Assembly (NCBI GenBank): GCA_036506495.1
Contig: DASXRQ010000213.1
Coordinates: 1 to 7,180, forward strand
DNA length: 7,180 nucleotides
Direction of reading: 5' to 3'
Origin: DASXRC01 sp036506495
Lineage (GTDB): Bacteria > Actinomycetota > Actinomycetes > Mycobacteriales > Micromonosporaceae
Shown here: piece after piece, positions 1 to 5,870 of the stretch
How the letters are laid out: each line of letters begins with the position of its first letter
Position numbering within the stretch: position 1 is the first letter of the stretch
Made by a program: the position numbers and the translations under genes
The notes under the pieces: generated by a model
The model's input: only the letters and a program-made list of their open reading frames with translations
What the model was told of the DNA's origin: nothing
Database searches by the model: none

Positions 1-181
1 CGCTGGCCGGCAATACCTCGGCCTCGTCCCGAGCCGGTATCACCACGGCCACCGACGGCCACAGCGACGGATCAGCCCCGGCCGGCAGCCGGACGTCGGT
101 ACGCCAGAACATCCCGCGCATCAGGGTCAACCAGAGCCAGATCAGCACCGACAACCCGGCCAGTACTGTCAGCACACCCAT
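1..181 (-). CDS. HpnB-like family 2 glycosyltransferase, N-terminal part (cut by left edge)
   Basis: Reading the minus strand from an ATG at 181 gives 60 residues that stay open to the window edge; the remainder lies to the left. The start MGVLTVLAGLSVLIWLWLTL is a hydrophobic segment ending near residue 20, probably a membrane anchor. It is followed by RGMFWRTDVRLP (about 22-33) and then VAVVIPARDEAEVLPAS (about 44-60), the first beta strand and acidic loop of a GT-A fold. A membrane anchor, then an RGxFWR..RLP motif, then VVIPARDEA is the pattern I recall for HpnB, a glycosyltransferase associated with hopanoid clusters; the match is from memory. Catalytic DxD and later motifs are outside the window, so donor and acceptor cannot be judged. 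No strong Shine-Dalgarno precedes the ATG, and the frame remains open upstream, so a non-ATG start further up is possible. The gene is divergent from the CBS gene at 277. A generic membrane GT2 is the alternative. Confidence 0.72.
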   Translation of the reverse strand, partial: MGVLTVLAGLSVLIWLWLTLMRGMFWRTDVRLPAGADPSLWPSVAVVIPARDEAEVLPAS

Positions 182-225
182 CCGCGCAGCATGCCAGCCT
201 CGGTAGCCACTTCCCAGGCGTGGCG

Positions 226-243
226 GCGTCCCCTGTGGGACGC
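226..243. promoter_or_regulatory. Inverted repeat GCGTCCC-CTGT-GGGACGC in divergent promoter region
   Basis: A perfect inverted repeat with 7-bp arms (226-232 and 237-243) and a 4-nt centre lies in the 95-bp gap between the divergent glycosyltransferase (start 181) and CBS gene (start 277), 33 bp before the latter. It could be a binding site for a dimeric regulator, or a short hairpin if transcribed. The half-site GGGAC/GTCCC is also the half-site of the mycobacterial DosR box (GGGACTWWAGTCCC), but here the halves are in the opposite order, so this is not a consensus DosR box. No clear -35/-10 pair is visible; CCAATAG at 246-252 is a weak -10 candidate at most. Confidence 0.4.
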
Positions 244-276
244 TTCCAATAGAACGCAGGCGGCGAGGGAGGAGCC

Positions 277-927
277 ATGACAGCCGTCGACAGGATGAGA
301 TCAGCGGTCGAGCGTGGCCTCGAGGTGGGCCGCACACAACTGGACGAGATGCGGGCGCGGCGACAGCACCAGATGCTGATGCGGCGGCTTGCCGAGGCCA
401 GTTACGCCGAACACGCCGGGAAGGGGACGCACGAGGCGGTGGCCGACGCGCTGGCAGCCGTGGACTCACACGCGAAGGCGACCGCGTCTGCGGGACGATC
501 GGCCGCGGGACGGCGGGCCCGCGACATCATGCATCCCGGCGCCGAGTGCATCGGGGCGGACGAGACCCTAGCGACCGCGGCACAGAAGATGCGTGAGCTA
601 GGGGTCGGCTCGCTTCCGATATGTGGGGCCGACGACCGCCTGCACGGCATCCTCACCGACCGCGACATCGCGATCAAGTGCGTTGCCGAGGGCCGCGATC
701 CGACCCAGGTGCGGGCCGGGGAGCTGGCGCAGGAGCAGGTGTTCTGGGTCGATGCCGCCGCTGACGTCGGCCAGGTGGTGCACGCGATGGAGGACCACCG
801 GGTCAAACGGATGCCGGTCCTGGAGAACCACAGGCTGGTCGGCATGATCAGCGAGGCCGACCTCGCGAGGCACCTCGACGAGCACCAGCTGGCCGAGTTC
901 GTCGAGAAGGTCTACGGGAGGAACTGA
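277..927 (+). CDS. Hrp1-like two-CBS-domain protein with N-terminal helical extension
   Basis: This encodes 216 residues. The ATG at 277 follows a strong Shine-Dalgarno, GAGGGAGGAG at 265-274. Residues about 81-138 form the first CBS domain (ARDIMHPGAEC, then GVGSLPICGADDRLHGILTDRD) and 148-200 the second (VKRMPVLENHRLVGMISEADLARHL). From residue 81 it follows M. tuberculosis Hrp1 (Rv2626c) closely as I recall that sequence, including GELA, the MEDHxVKRMPV stretch and the ending HxLxxFV. Cys91 and Cys116 have the same 25-residue spacing as Hrp1 Cys14 and Cys39, reported to form a disulfide. Hrp1 belongs to the DosR dormancy regulon; its biochemical role is not settled. Residues 1-80 are absent from Hrp1: a charged, probably helical segment (ERGLEVGRTQLDEMRARRQ, then MRRLAEASYAEHAGKG) and an Ala/Ser/Arg linker. 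It resembles small helical actinobacterial proteins of unknown function. There is no signal peptide or membrane segment, so it is probably cytosolic. It converges on the transketolase gene with a 40-bp gap in which I see no convincing terminator. Confidence 0.92.
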   Translation: MTAVDRMRSAVERGLEVGRTQLDEMRARRQHQMLMRRLAEASYAEHAGKGTHEAVADALAAVDSHAKATASAGRSAAGRRARDIMHPGAECIGADETLATAAQKMRELGVGSLPICGADDRLHGILTDRDIAIKCVAEGRDPTQVRAGELAQEQVFWVDAAADVGQVVHAMEDHRVKRMPVLENHRLVGMISEADLARHLDEHQLAEFVEKVYGRN

Positions 928-967
928 CCGCGCGGCGAGTAGGTCCGTCGGCGCGTCGGTGGCACGT

Positions 968-3052
968 TCACGATGGAGCCCCGCCAAGTTGCCGTTTGGC
1001 GATGGCCACCAGTGCCTGCGGCGTGAAACCGAACTTGTCCTTGACCGCCTTCAGTGGGGCCGAGGCGCCGAACGTGTGCATGCCGACCACCGCGCCGTCT
1101 CGGCCGACGTAGCGGTCCCAGCCCATCGTGGACGCCAGCTCCACCGCGACGCGAGCGGTGATCGCGGGCGGGAGGACCTCGTCACGGTACGCGGCCGGCT
1201 GCTGCTCGAACAGTTCCCAGCACGGCATGCTGACCACACGCGCGCGAGTGCCCTCGTTGGCGAGCGCCTCGTAGGCCTCGAGGGCGAGCGCGACCTCGCT
1301 GCCGGTGGCTAGCAGGATCACCTGCGGGTCGCCACCGGGTGGGTCGGCGAGCACGTACGCGCCGCGCGACACGCCGGCGGCCGAGGCGAACCGGGTTCGG
1401 TCGAGGGTAGGCAGCGCCTGCCGGGTGAGGATGAGCGCGGCCGGTTCGTGCCGCATCGGCATGATGGTCCGCCACACCTCGGCCACCTCGTTGGCGTCGC
1501 ACGGGCGGAACACGAGCAGCCCGGGGATCGCGCGCAGCGAGGCGAGCTGTTCGACCGGCTGGTGGGTCGGCCCGTCCTCGCCGACGCCGATGGAGTCGTG
1601 GGTGAAGATGTGGATGGCCGGGATCTCCATGATGGCCGACAGGCGGATCGCGCCACGCGCGAAGTCGGAGAAGATCAGGAACGTCGACCAGAACGGTCGG
1701 ATCTTCACCAGCGACAGGCCGTTGGTGATGGCGGCGGACGCGAACTCGCGTACGCCGAAGTGCAGGTTGCGACCGGCGGGGGAGTCCGGGCCGAAGTCGC
1801 CGGCGTCCTCCCCGGTGAGCCGGGTCTTCGTCGACGGCGACAGGTCCGCCGACCCGCCCACAAGCCACGGAACGTTGCGGGCTACCGCGTTGAGCACAGT
1901 GCCGGAGCTGTCCCGGGTCGCCTTCCCCTTGGGATCGGCTGGAAACTCGGGAATGTCCGCGTCCCAGCCGTCCGGCAGCTGCCGGTGCTGCATCCGGTAC
2001 AGGTCCTCGGCCAGCTGCGGGTACTCGGCGCGGTACCGGTCGAACAGCTGCATCCACGCCGTCCGCGCGCTGTGCCCCCGCGCACCGATGCCGGCCGCGA
2101 AGTGCTCATACACGCCGTCGGGCACAAGGAACTGTGCGTCCTCGGGCCAGCCGAAGAACCGCTTGGCCGCCCGGACCTCGTCCTCCCCGAGCGGCTCACC
2201 GTGCGCCTCGGCGGTGCCCATCTTGGTCGGCGCCCCGTACCCGATGTGGCTGTCCACGATGATGAGCGTGGGGCGGTTGGTCTCGTTACGGAACGTTTCC
2301 AGCGCGCGCGTGAGCATCGGCAGGTCGTTGGCGTCCCCGACCCGGGTGATGTTCCAGCCGTACGCGATGAACCGGGTGGCGACGTCCTCGGTGAACGCCA
2401 GCGAGGTCGCTCCTTCGATCGTGATGCGGTTGTTGTCGTAGATCCAGCACAGGTTCGACAACTTGAGGTGGCCGGCCAACGAGGCCGCCTCCGAGGCGAG
2501 ACCCTCCATCAGGTCGCCGTCGCCGCACAGCGTATAGGTGTCAAAGTCGATCAATTCGTATCCGGGCTGGTTGAACCGGGCGCCCATCCAGCGGGCGCCG
2601 ATCGCCATGCCGACGCTGGTCGCCGCGCCGGTGCCGAGCGGGCCGGTGGTGACCTCCACTCCCGAGGTCCATCGGTACTCCGGGTGGCCGGGACTCTTGG
2701 AGTCCAGCTGACGGAACCGCCTGAGGTCGTCCAGCGAGACGGCGGGGGTGCCCAGGTTTTCGTACGCCGGGTTGACCGCGGTCACCCGCGTCAGGTGCAG
2801 CAGCGCGTACAGCAGGGTGGACGCGTGGCCGGCGGAGAGCACGAACCGGTCCCGGTTGGGCCAGATCGGGTCCGCCGGGTCGAAGCGCAGGAACCGCTGC
2901 CACAAGGTGTACGCGACCGGAGCCATCGCCATCGGGGTGCCCGGATGACCGGAGTGGGCGGCCTGCACCGCGTCCATAGCCAGGGTGCGGATGGTGTTCA
3001 CCGAAAGGTCGTCGAAGTCGCTCGCGACCGCGCCAGAAACAACCGTGGACAT
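968..3052 (-). CDS. tkt: Transketolase
   Basis: This is a complete transketolase of 694 residues, slightly longer than E. coli TktA (about 663). The thiamine-diphosphate enzyme moves two-carbon ketol units between sugar phosphates in the non-oxidative pentose phosphate pathway, in the cytosol. The start ATG at 3052 follows AGAGGTGAGG on the minus strand with GAGGTG 6 nt away; the open frame extends upstream to 4195 but without family similarity. Visible motifs: AHSGHPGTPMAMAP (32-45, with His33), GHASTLLY (75-82), TSGVEVTTGPLGTG (129-142), the cofactor motif CGDGDLMEG (176-184) to YDNNRITIEG (205-214), GYGAPTKMGTAEAHGEPLG (271-289), HFGVREFASAAITNG (431-445), DSIGVGEDGPTHQPVEQLAS (486-505, catalytic Glu492), FRPCDANE (515-522) and LATGSEV (581-587). 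No key residue seems missing. The GDGDLMEG and DNNRITIEG forms differ from the main actinobacterial Tkt I remember, and no tal, zwf or opcA is adjacent, so it may be an accessory paralogue. Dihydroxyacetone synthase is a related but less likely alternative. Confidence 0.96.
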   Translation of the reverse strand: MSTVVSGAVASDFDDLSVNTIRTLAMDAVQAAHSGHPGTPMAMAPVAYTLWQRFLRFDPADPIWPNRDRFVLSAGHASTLLYALLHLTRVTAVNPAYENLGTPAVSLDDLRRFRQLDSKSPGHPEYRWTSGVEVTTGPLGTGAATSVGMAIGARWMGARFNQPGYELIDFDTYTLCGDGDLMEGLASEAASLAGHLKLSNLCWIYDNNRITIEGATSLAFTEDVATRFIAYGWNITRVGDANDLPMLTRALETFRNETNRPTLIIVDSHIGYGAPTKMGTAEAHGEPLGEDEVRAAKRFFGWPEDAQFLVPDGVYEHFAAGIGARGHSARTAWMQLFDRYRAEYPQLAEDLYRMQHRQLPDGWDADIPEFPADPKGKATRDSSGTVLNAVARNVPWLVGGSADLSPSTKTRLTGEDAGDFGPDSPAGRNLHFGVREFASAAITNGLSLVKIRPFWSTFLIFSDFARGAIRLSAIMEIPAIHIFTHDSIGVGEDGPTHQPVEQLASLRAIPGLLVFRPCDANEVAEVWRTIMPMRHEPAALILTRQALPTLDRTRFASAAGVSRGAYVLADPPGGDPQVILLATGSEVALALEAYEALANEGTRARVVSMPCWELFEQQPAAYRDEVLPPAITARVAVELASTMGWDRYVGRDGAVVGMHTFGASAPLKAVKDKFGFTPQALVAIAKRQLGGAPS

Positions 3053-3169
3053 CCGCCTCACCTCTGCCGAGCTCGTCGGCCAGCGCGCTACATCGTGGAT
3101 AGTACTGTTGTGCCCACTGCTGGGTGCCGACCTGTCAATGGTCATCTTCCCGGTGAGGAGGGTGACGTG
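3053..3169. promoter_or_regulatory. Divergent promoter region between tkt and the GH3 gene
   Basis: This 117-bp gap must hold the start signals of both divergent genes. It contains both Shine-Dalgarno sites: GAGGTG on the minus strand at 3059-3064 for tkt, and GAGGAGGG on the plus strand at 3155-3162 for the GH3 gene. The centre, about 3088-3110 (CATCGTGGATAGTACTGTTG), is locally AT-richer than the flanking genes. On the minus strand it includes TACTAT (3099-3104), a -10-like hexamer. A TTGACA also occurs on the minus strand at 3133-3138, but the spacing between the two is 28 bp, too long for one sigma-70 promoter. I see no recognisable LacI- or GntR-type operator. Shared control of the two genes is possible from the arrangement only. 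Confidence 0.35.
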
Positions 3170-5635
3170 ATGACGACGACCGACGGCGACTACGCCAAGC
3201 TGATCGAGACGCTCGACCTGCACCGCAAGGTGACCCTGCTGACCGGCGCGACCTCGTTCACGCTGGCTCCCGAGGAGTCCATCGGTCTGGCCGAGGTGCG
3301 ACTCTCCGACGGCCCCACCGGCGTGCGCGGGTTGAAGTTCACGGGTGGCCAGAAGGTGGCCCTGTTCCCGAACGCCACCCTGCTCGCCTCCGCGTGGAGC
3401 GAGGACACCGCGTACGAGGTGGGCCGCCTGCTGGCCGAGGAGGCGATGGCGCAACAGATCCACGTCGTACTCGGGCCCACCATCAACCTGCACCGCTCGC
3501 CGTTGGGTGGCCGGCTGTTCGAGGCGTACTCCGAGGATCCGCTGCTCACGGGCAAGCTCGCCGCGGCGTACGTGCGGGGCCTGCAGGACAGCCGCGTCGG
3601 CGCGTGCCTGAAACATCTCGTGGCCAACGAGTCGGAGACCGACCGCAACACGATGAGCAGCGAGGTCGATGAGGCGACGCTGCGGGAGCTCTACCTGCTG
3701 CCCTTCGAGATCGCCGTGGCGGAGGCGGACGCCTGGTCCATCATGGCCGCGTACAACGATGTCAACGGTGTCGCCGCCACCGAGCAACAGCACGTGAACA
3801 ACGAGATCGTCAAGGGCGAGTGGCGCTTTGCCGGCCTGATCATGTCCGACTGGTTCGCGACCAAGACGGCCGCGCCGGCGGCCAACGGTGGGCTCGACCT
3901 CGTGATGCCCGGGCCGGGGGGTCCGTGGGGTGAGGCGTTGGTTTCGGCGGTACGCGCCGGTGAGGTCGCCGAGTCCGTCATCGACGAGCACCTGCGCCGC
4001 CTGCTGGTGCTCGCCGACCGGGTGGGGGCGCTGGGCACCCTGCGTGCCTATCCCGACCAGCTGCCCGGACCGGACAGCCCGCAGCGCACGGAGCAGCTGC
4101 GCCGGCTGGCGGCCGAGGGCATGACCGTCCTCACCAATCGCGACGCGACGCTGCCGCTGACCCGTGGGCAGACGGTGGCGCTCATCGGCCGGCACGCCAT
4201 CGAGACCATCGACATGGGGGGCGGCTCGGCGCAGGTCAACCCGCCGTACCAGAGCAGCGTCGCCGAGGGCCTGCGCGCGCTGCTGGGACAGGCGGTCTCG
4301 GTCACCGACGGCGTCGAGGTGCGGACCCGGCCGGTGGCCGCCCGTGGCGGCTTTCTGACCGATCCCGAGACCGGTGAGCCCGGCGTGCGGTTCACGCTGT
4401 TCGCCGCGGACGGGTCGGTCATCGAGGAGCGGCTGAGCCCTAACGCCACCACGATGGTTGGCTTCGACGACGACTTCGAGGAGACCGTCGCCAAGGTGGA
4501 ATTCCGCGCTCGCATCAACGCCACCGGCCCGGTCGAGGTCGGCGCCATCGGCGTCGGCTCGTGGGAGCTACGTGTGGCCGGTCGGTCGTTCCGCTACCAG
4601 CTGGCGGTCTCCGGCCACGGCTTCGCCGAGGAGGTCCTCGCGCCGCCGGCGCAGACCAGCCGCGTCGAGGTGACCGGTGACGACATCGTCGACGGCGCGA
4701 TTCTGCTGCGCCCGCCGAGCGAAATCTCCGTCGTCGACGTGGACCGCGAGGGCCCCGTCGAGGGCACGGTGGCGCCGCTGGCCGGCGTGGGGATGTTCGG
4801 CATCATCGCCCGCGCCGCCCCACGCGACCCCGACGAGGTCATCGCCGAGGCCGCGGCCGTCGCGGCCGCCGCCGACGTCGCCGTCGTGGTCGTGGGCCTG
4901 ACCGAGGAGCAGGAGACGGAGGCGGTCGACAAGAGCACGCTGCACCTGCCCGGGCGGCAGAACGATCTGGTCACCGCAGTCGCCAGCGCGGCCAAGAAGA
5001 CAGTGGTCGTGGTCAACGCGGCGACGCCGGTCATCCTGCCGTGGCGGGACCGGGTCGACGCCGTGCTGTGGGCGGGGCTGCCGGGTCAGGAGGGCGGGCA
5101 CGCGGTCGCCGCGGCGCTGCTGGGCGACATCGAGCCGTCCGGCCGGCTGGTCACCACGTTCCCCGTCGACGACGCGCAGACGCCGGCGTGGTCGGTCACA
5201 CCGGTCGACGGCAGGCTGCCGTATACGGAGGGCACCTTCATCGGGTACCGCGGTCATTACGCCGGCCGCGCGCCCGCGCCGGCGTTCTGGTTCGGCCACG
5301 GGCTGGGTTACTCCACATGGGAGTACGACCAGCCTCGGGTTTCCTACGATGGCGAGTCGCCGACGGTGGCGGTGACCGTGACCAACACGGGTTCCCGCGA
5401 GAGCCGCGAGGTCGTCCAGGTGTACTTCGAGCCGGTCGAGGACGATCAGCCCGTGCGCCTCGTCGGCTGGCGAGCGGTACGCGCGGCGCCGGGAGAGTCC
5501 GTGTCGGTCGAGGTGCACACCGACCCGCGGCTGTGGCGCCGGTGGGACACGACCAGCGGCGCCTGGGCGTCGGTGACGGATGGTGGGCGGCTCCTCGTCG
5601 CGCGCGGGCTGGGCGACGTCCGGGCGACCATCTAA
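3170..5635 (+). CDS. Glycoside hydrolase family 3, beta-glucosidase type
   Basis: This encodes 821 residues. The ATG at 3170 has GAGGAGGG 7 nt upstream; the GTG codon just before it (3167) is an alternative. GH3 enzymes are retaining exo-hydrolases that release terminal sugars, commonly beta-glucose or beta-xylose. The N-terminal TIM-barrel domain (about 10-290) carries RLSDGPTGVRG (44-54, Asp47), RSPLGGRLFEAYSEDP (109-124), CLKHLVANESETDR (146-159, Lys148-His149) and LIMSDW (223-228), whose Asp227 is the expected nucleophile. Residues about 385-490 look like a divergent PA14-type insertion as in Kluyveromyces BglI. The second catalytic domain continues with AVVVVGLTEEQETEAVDK (571-588); Glu584 aligns with the usual acid/base in the (E)xEGxDR segment, with Gly replaced by Ala585. 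DLPGRQ-like LPGRQNDL (593-600) and LWAGLPGQEGGHAVA (633-647) follow, then a fibronectin III-like domain (about 731-812). There is no signal peptide, so it probably acts in the cytoplasm on imported oligosaccharides. The exact substrate cannot be read from the sequence. It has its own promoter region and ends at a terminator-like hairpin. Confidence 0.94.
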   Translation: MTTTDGDYAKLIETLDLHRKVTLLTGATSFTLAPEESIGLAEVRLSDGPTGVRGLKFTGGQKVALFPNATLLASAWSEDTAYEVGRLLAEEAMAQQIHVVLGPTINLHRSPLGGRLFEAYSEDPLLTGKLAAAYVRGLQDSRVGACLKHLVANESETDRNTMSSEVDEATLRELYLLPFEIAVAEADAWSIMAAYNDVNGVAATEQQHVNNEIVKGEWRFAGLIMSDWFATKTAAPAANGGLDLVMPGPGGPWGEALVSAVRAGEVAESVIDEHLRRLLVLADRVGALGTLRAYPDQLPGPDSPQRTEQLRRLAAEGMTVLTNRDATLPLTRGQTVALIGRHAIETIDMGGGSAQVNPPYQSSVAEGLRALLGQAVSVTDGVEVRTRPVAARGGFLTDPETGEPGVRFTLFAADGSVIEERLSPNATTMVGFDDDFEETVAKVEFRARINATGPVEVGAIGVGSWELRVAGRSFRYQLAVSGHGFAEEVLAPPAQTSRVEVTGDDIVDGAILLRPPSEISVVDVDREGPVEGTVAPLAGVGMFGIIARAAPRDPDEVIAEAAAVAAAADVAVVVVGLTEEQETEAVDKSTLHLPGRQNDLVTAVASAAKKTVVVVNAATPVILPWRDRVDAVLWAGLPGQEGGHAVAAALLGDIEPSGRLVTTFPVDDAQTPAWSVTPVDGRLPYTEGTFIGYRGHYAGRAPAPAFWFGHGLGYSTWEYDQPRVSYDGESPTVAVTVTNTGSRESREVVQVYFEPVEDDQPVRLVGWRAVRAAPGESVSVEVHTDPRLWRRWDTTSGAWASVTDGGRLLVARGLGDVRATI

Positions 5636-5640
5636 CTTCC

Positions 5641-5688
5641 CAACTTCGTCGACCTCCCCAACTTCGTCGACCTCCCCAACTTCGTCGA
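5641..5688. repeat. 18-bp tandem repeat, about 2.7 copies
   Basis: The unit CAACTTCGTCGACCTCCC occurs at 5641-5658 and again at 5659-5676 with no mismatch, and its first 12 bases recur at 5677-5688 before the sequence turns into the right arm of a hairpin. Each full unit contains a SalI-type GTCGAC. The array starts 5 bp after the GH3 stop codon (TAA at 5633-5635), and the stop itself sits in a degenerate TAACTTCCC. Because each unit carries the same CAACTTC, the downstream GAAGTTGGGG arm could pair with any of three upstream copies. The array probably arose by slippage or duplication of the left arm of the terminator hairpin. It does not look coding. Confidence 0.9.
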
Positions 5689-5696
5689 AGTTGGGG
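5674..5696 (+). terminator. Terminator-like hairpin after the GH3 gene
   Basis: CCCCAACTTC (5674-5683) and GAAGTTGGGG (5687-5696) form a perfect 10-bp stem around a 3-nt GTC centre, 38 bp after the GH3 stop codon. It is followed by GCTTT (5697-5701 region), a short T tract rather than a long one. Actinobacterial intrinsic terminators often have poor U-tracts, so transcription termination or mRNA 3' end protection is the likeliest role. The left arm is repeated upstream at 5656-5665 and, with nine matching bases, at 5639-5647, giving alternative pairings. The sequence is nearly symmetrical and could act on either strand. Confidence 0.65.
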
Positions 5697-5734
5697 GCTT
5701 TCCGGCGCCCTAGGCACCAACTTCGACGAAGTTG
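5677..5734. repeat. 18-bp perfect inverted repeat, each arm itself palindromic
   Basis: CAACTTCGTCGAAGTTGG at 5677-5694 has its exact reverse complement at 5717-5734, with 22 bp between. Each arm is itself a near-perfect palindrome (CAACTTC and GAAGTTG around a 3-nt centre), so the DNA or RNA can form either two small hairpins or one 18-bp stem. The spacer contains GGCGCC and CCTAGG and a GGGC/GCCC pair that could extend the long fold. The second small hairpin (5718-5734) has no T tract. It may be a dispersed intergenic repeat family, a double terminator or a protein-binding site; sequence alone does not decide. Confidence 0.75.
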
Positions 5735-5825
5735 TCGCGACCACCTTCCAGGCATCGACCTGGCTCAACTCGCCAGCGCGCCGCGGCGCATCGCGCCTAG
5801 CGTGAAAACGAGGTCGGCATTGAGA

Positions 5826-5848
5826 TCGGACCGTCCGGCACGGTCCGA
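5826..5848 (+). promoter_or_regulatory. Inverted repeat next to the MsiK-like gene's ribosome binding site
   Basis: TCGGACCG (5826-5833) and CGGTCCGA (5841-5848) are perfect 8-bp inverted arms separated by 7 nt. The right arm ends 6 nt before the AAAGGA Shine-Dalgarno (5855-5860) and 22 nt before the start codon. Overlapping shorter symmetries allow other folds: CGGAC-C-GTCCG at 5827-5837 and CGGTC-C-GACCG at 5841-5851. The position suits a repressor operator or a leader hairpin affecting translation. It does not match the DasR consensus, whose GGTC/GACC halves are 2 nt apart instead of 1. A GAGGTCGG/GAGATCGG direct repeat (5810-5817, 5822-5829) lies just upstream. No confident -10/-35 was found; TAGCGT at 5798-5803 is a weak -10 candidate. 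Confidence 0.5.
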
Positions 5849-5870
5849 CCGGTGAAAGGACCCACCTGGC

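Noticed and set aside
226..243. Consensus DosR box before the Hrp1-like gene
   Set aside because: The half-sites are in reverse order (GTCCC first), and the central CTGT does not fit TWWA; kept only as an unassigned inverted repeat.
72..335. Minus-strand 87-residue open frame overlapping the glycosyltransferase and CBS starts
   Set aside because: It is a different frame from the HpnB-like reading, has no family features and would overlap two better-supported gene starts.
3108..3127. Possible GTGCCCA/TGGGTGC hairpin in the tkt-GH3 gap
   Set aside because: Pairing needs two G-U wobbles around a short stem; too weak to call.
1448..3169. Open frame upstream of the GH3 start, in frame with it, potentially giving a 1395-residue protein
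   Set aside because: It is antisense to transketolase, has no recognisable domain, and the family similarity and a strong RBS both start at 3170. High-GC codon bias in the opposite gene explains the open frame.
3053..4195. Minus-strand open frame extending transketolase upstream to 1075 residues
   Set aside because: Transketolase similarity begins at the ATG at 3052 with a good RBS; the extension is antisense to the GH3 gene and is low-complexity Arg/Gly-rich sequence.
5641..5740. CRISPR array or mobile element ends
   Set aside because: Repeats are contiguous 18-bp units without spacers, and the inverted repeats enclose only 22 bp with no transposase or target duplication.
5778..5797. GCGCCGCGGCGC palindrome and an overlapping GGCGC/GCGCC hairpin
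   Set aside because: Pure G/C palindromes of this size are expected by chance in such GC-rich DNA and nothing about the position supports a role.
5841..5851. DasR-type operator before the MsiK-like gene
   Set aside because: GGTC and GACC are separated by 1 nt instead of the 2 nt of the known consensus, and the outer bases do not match.
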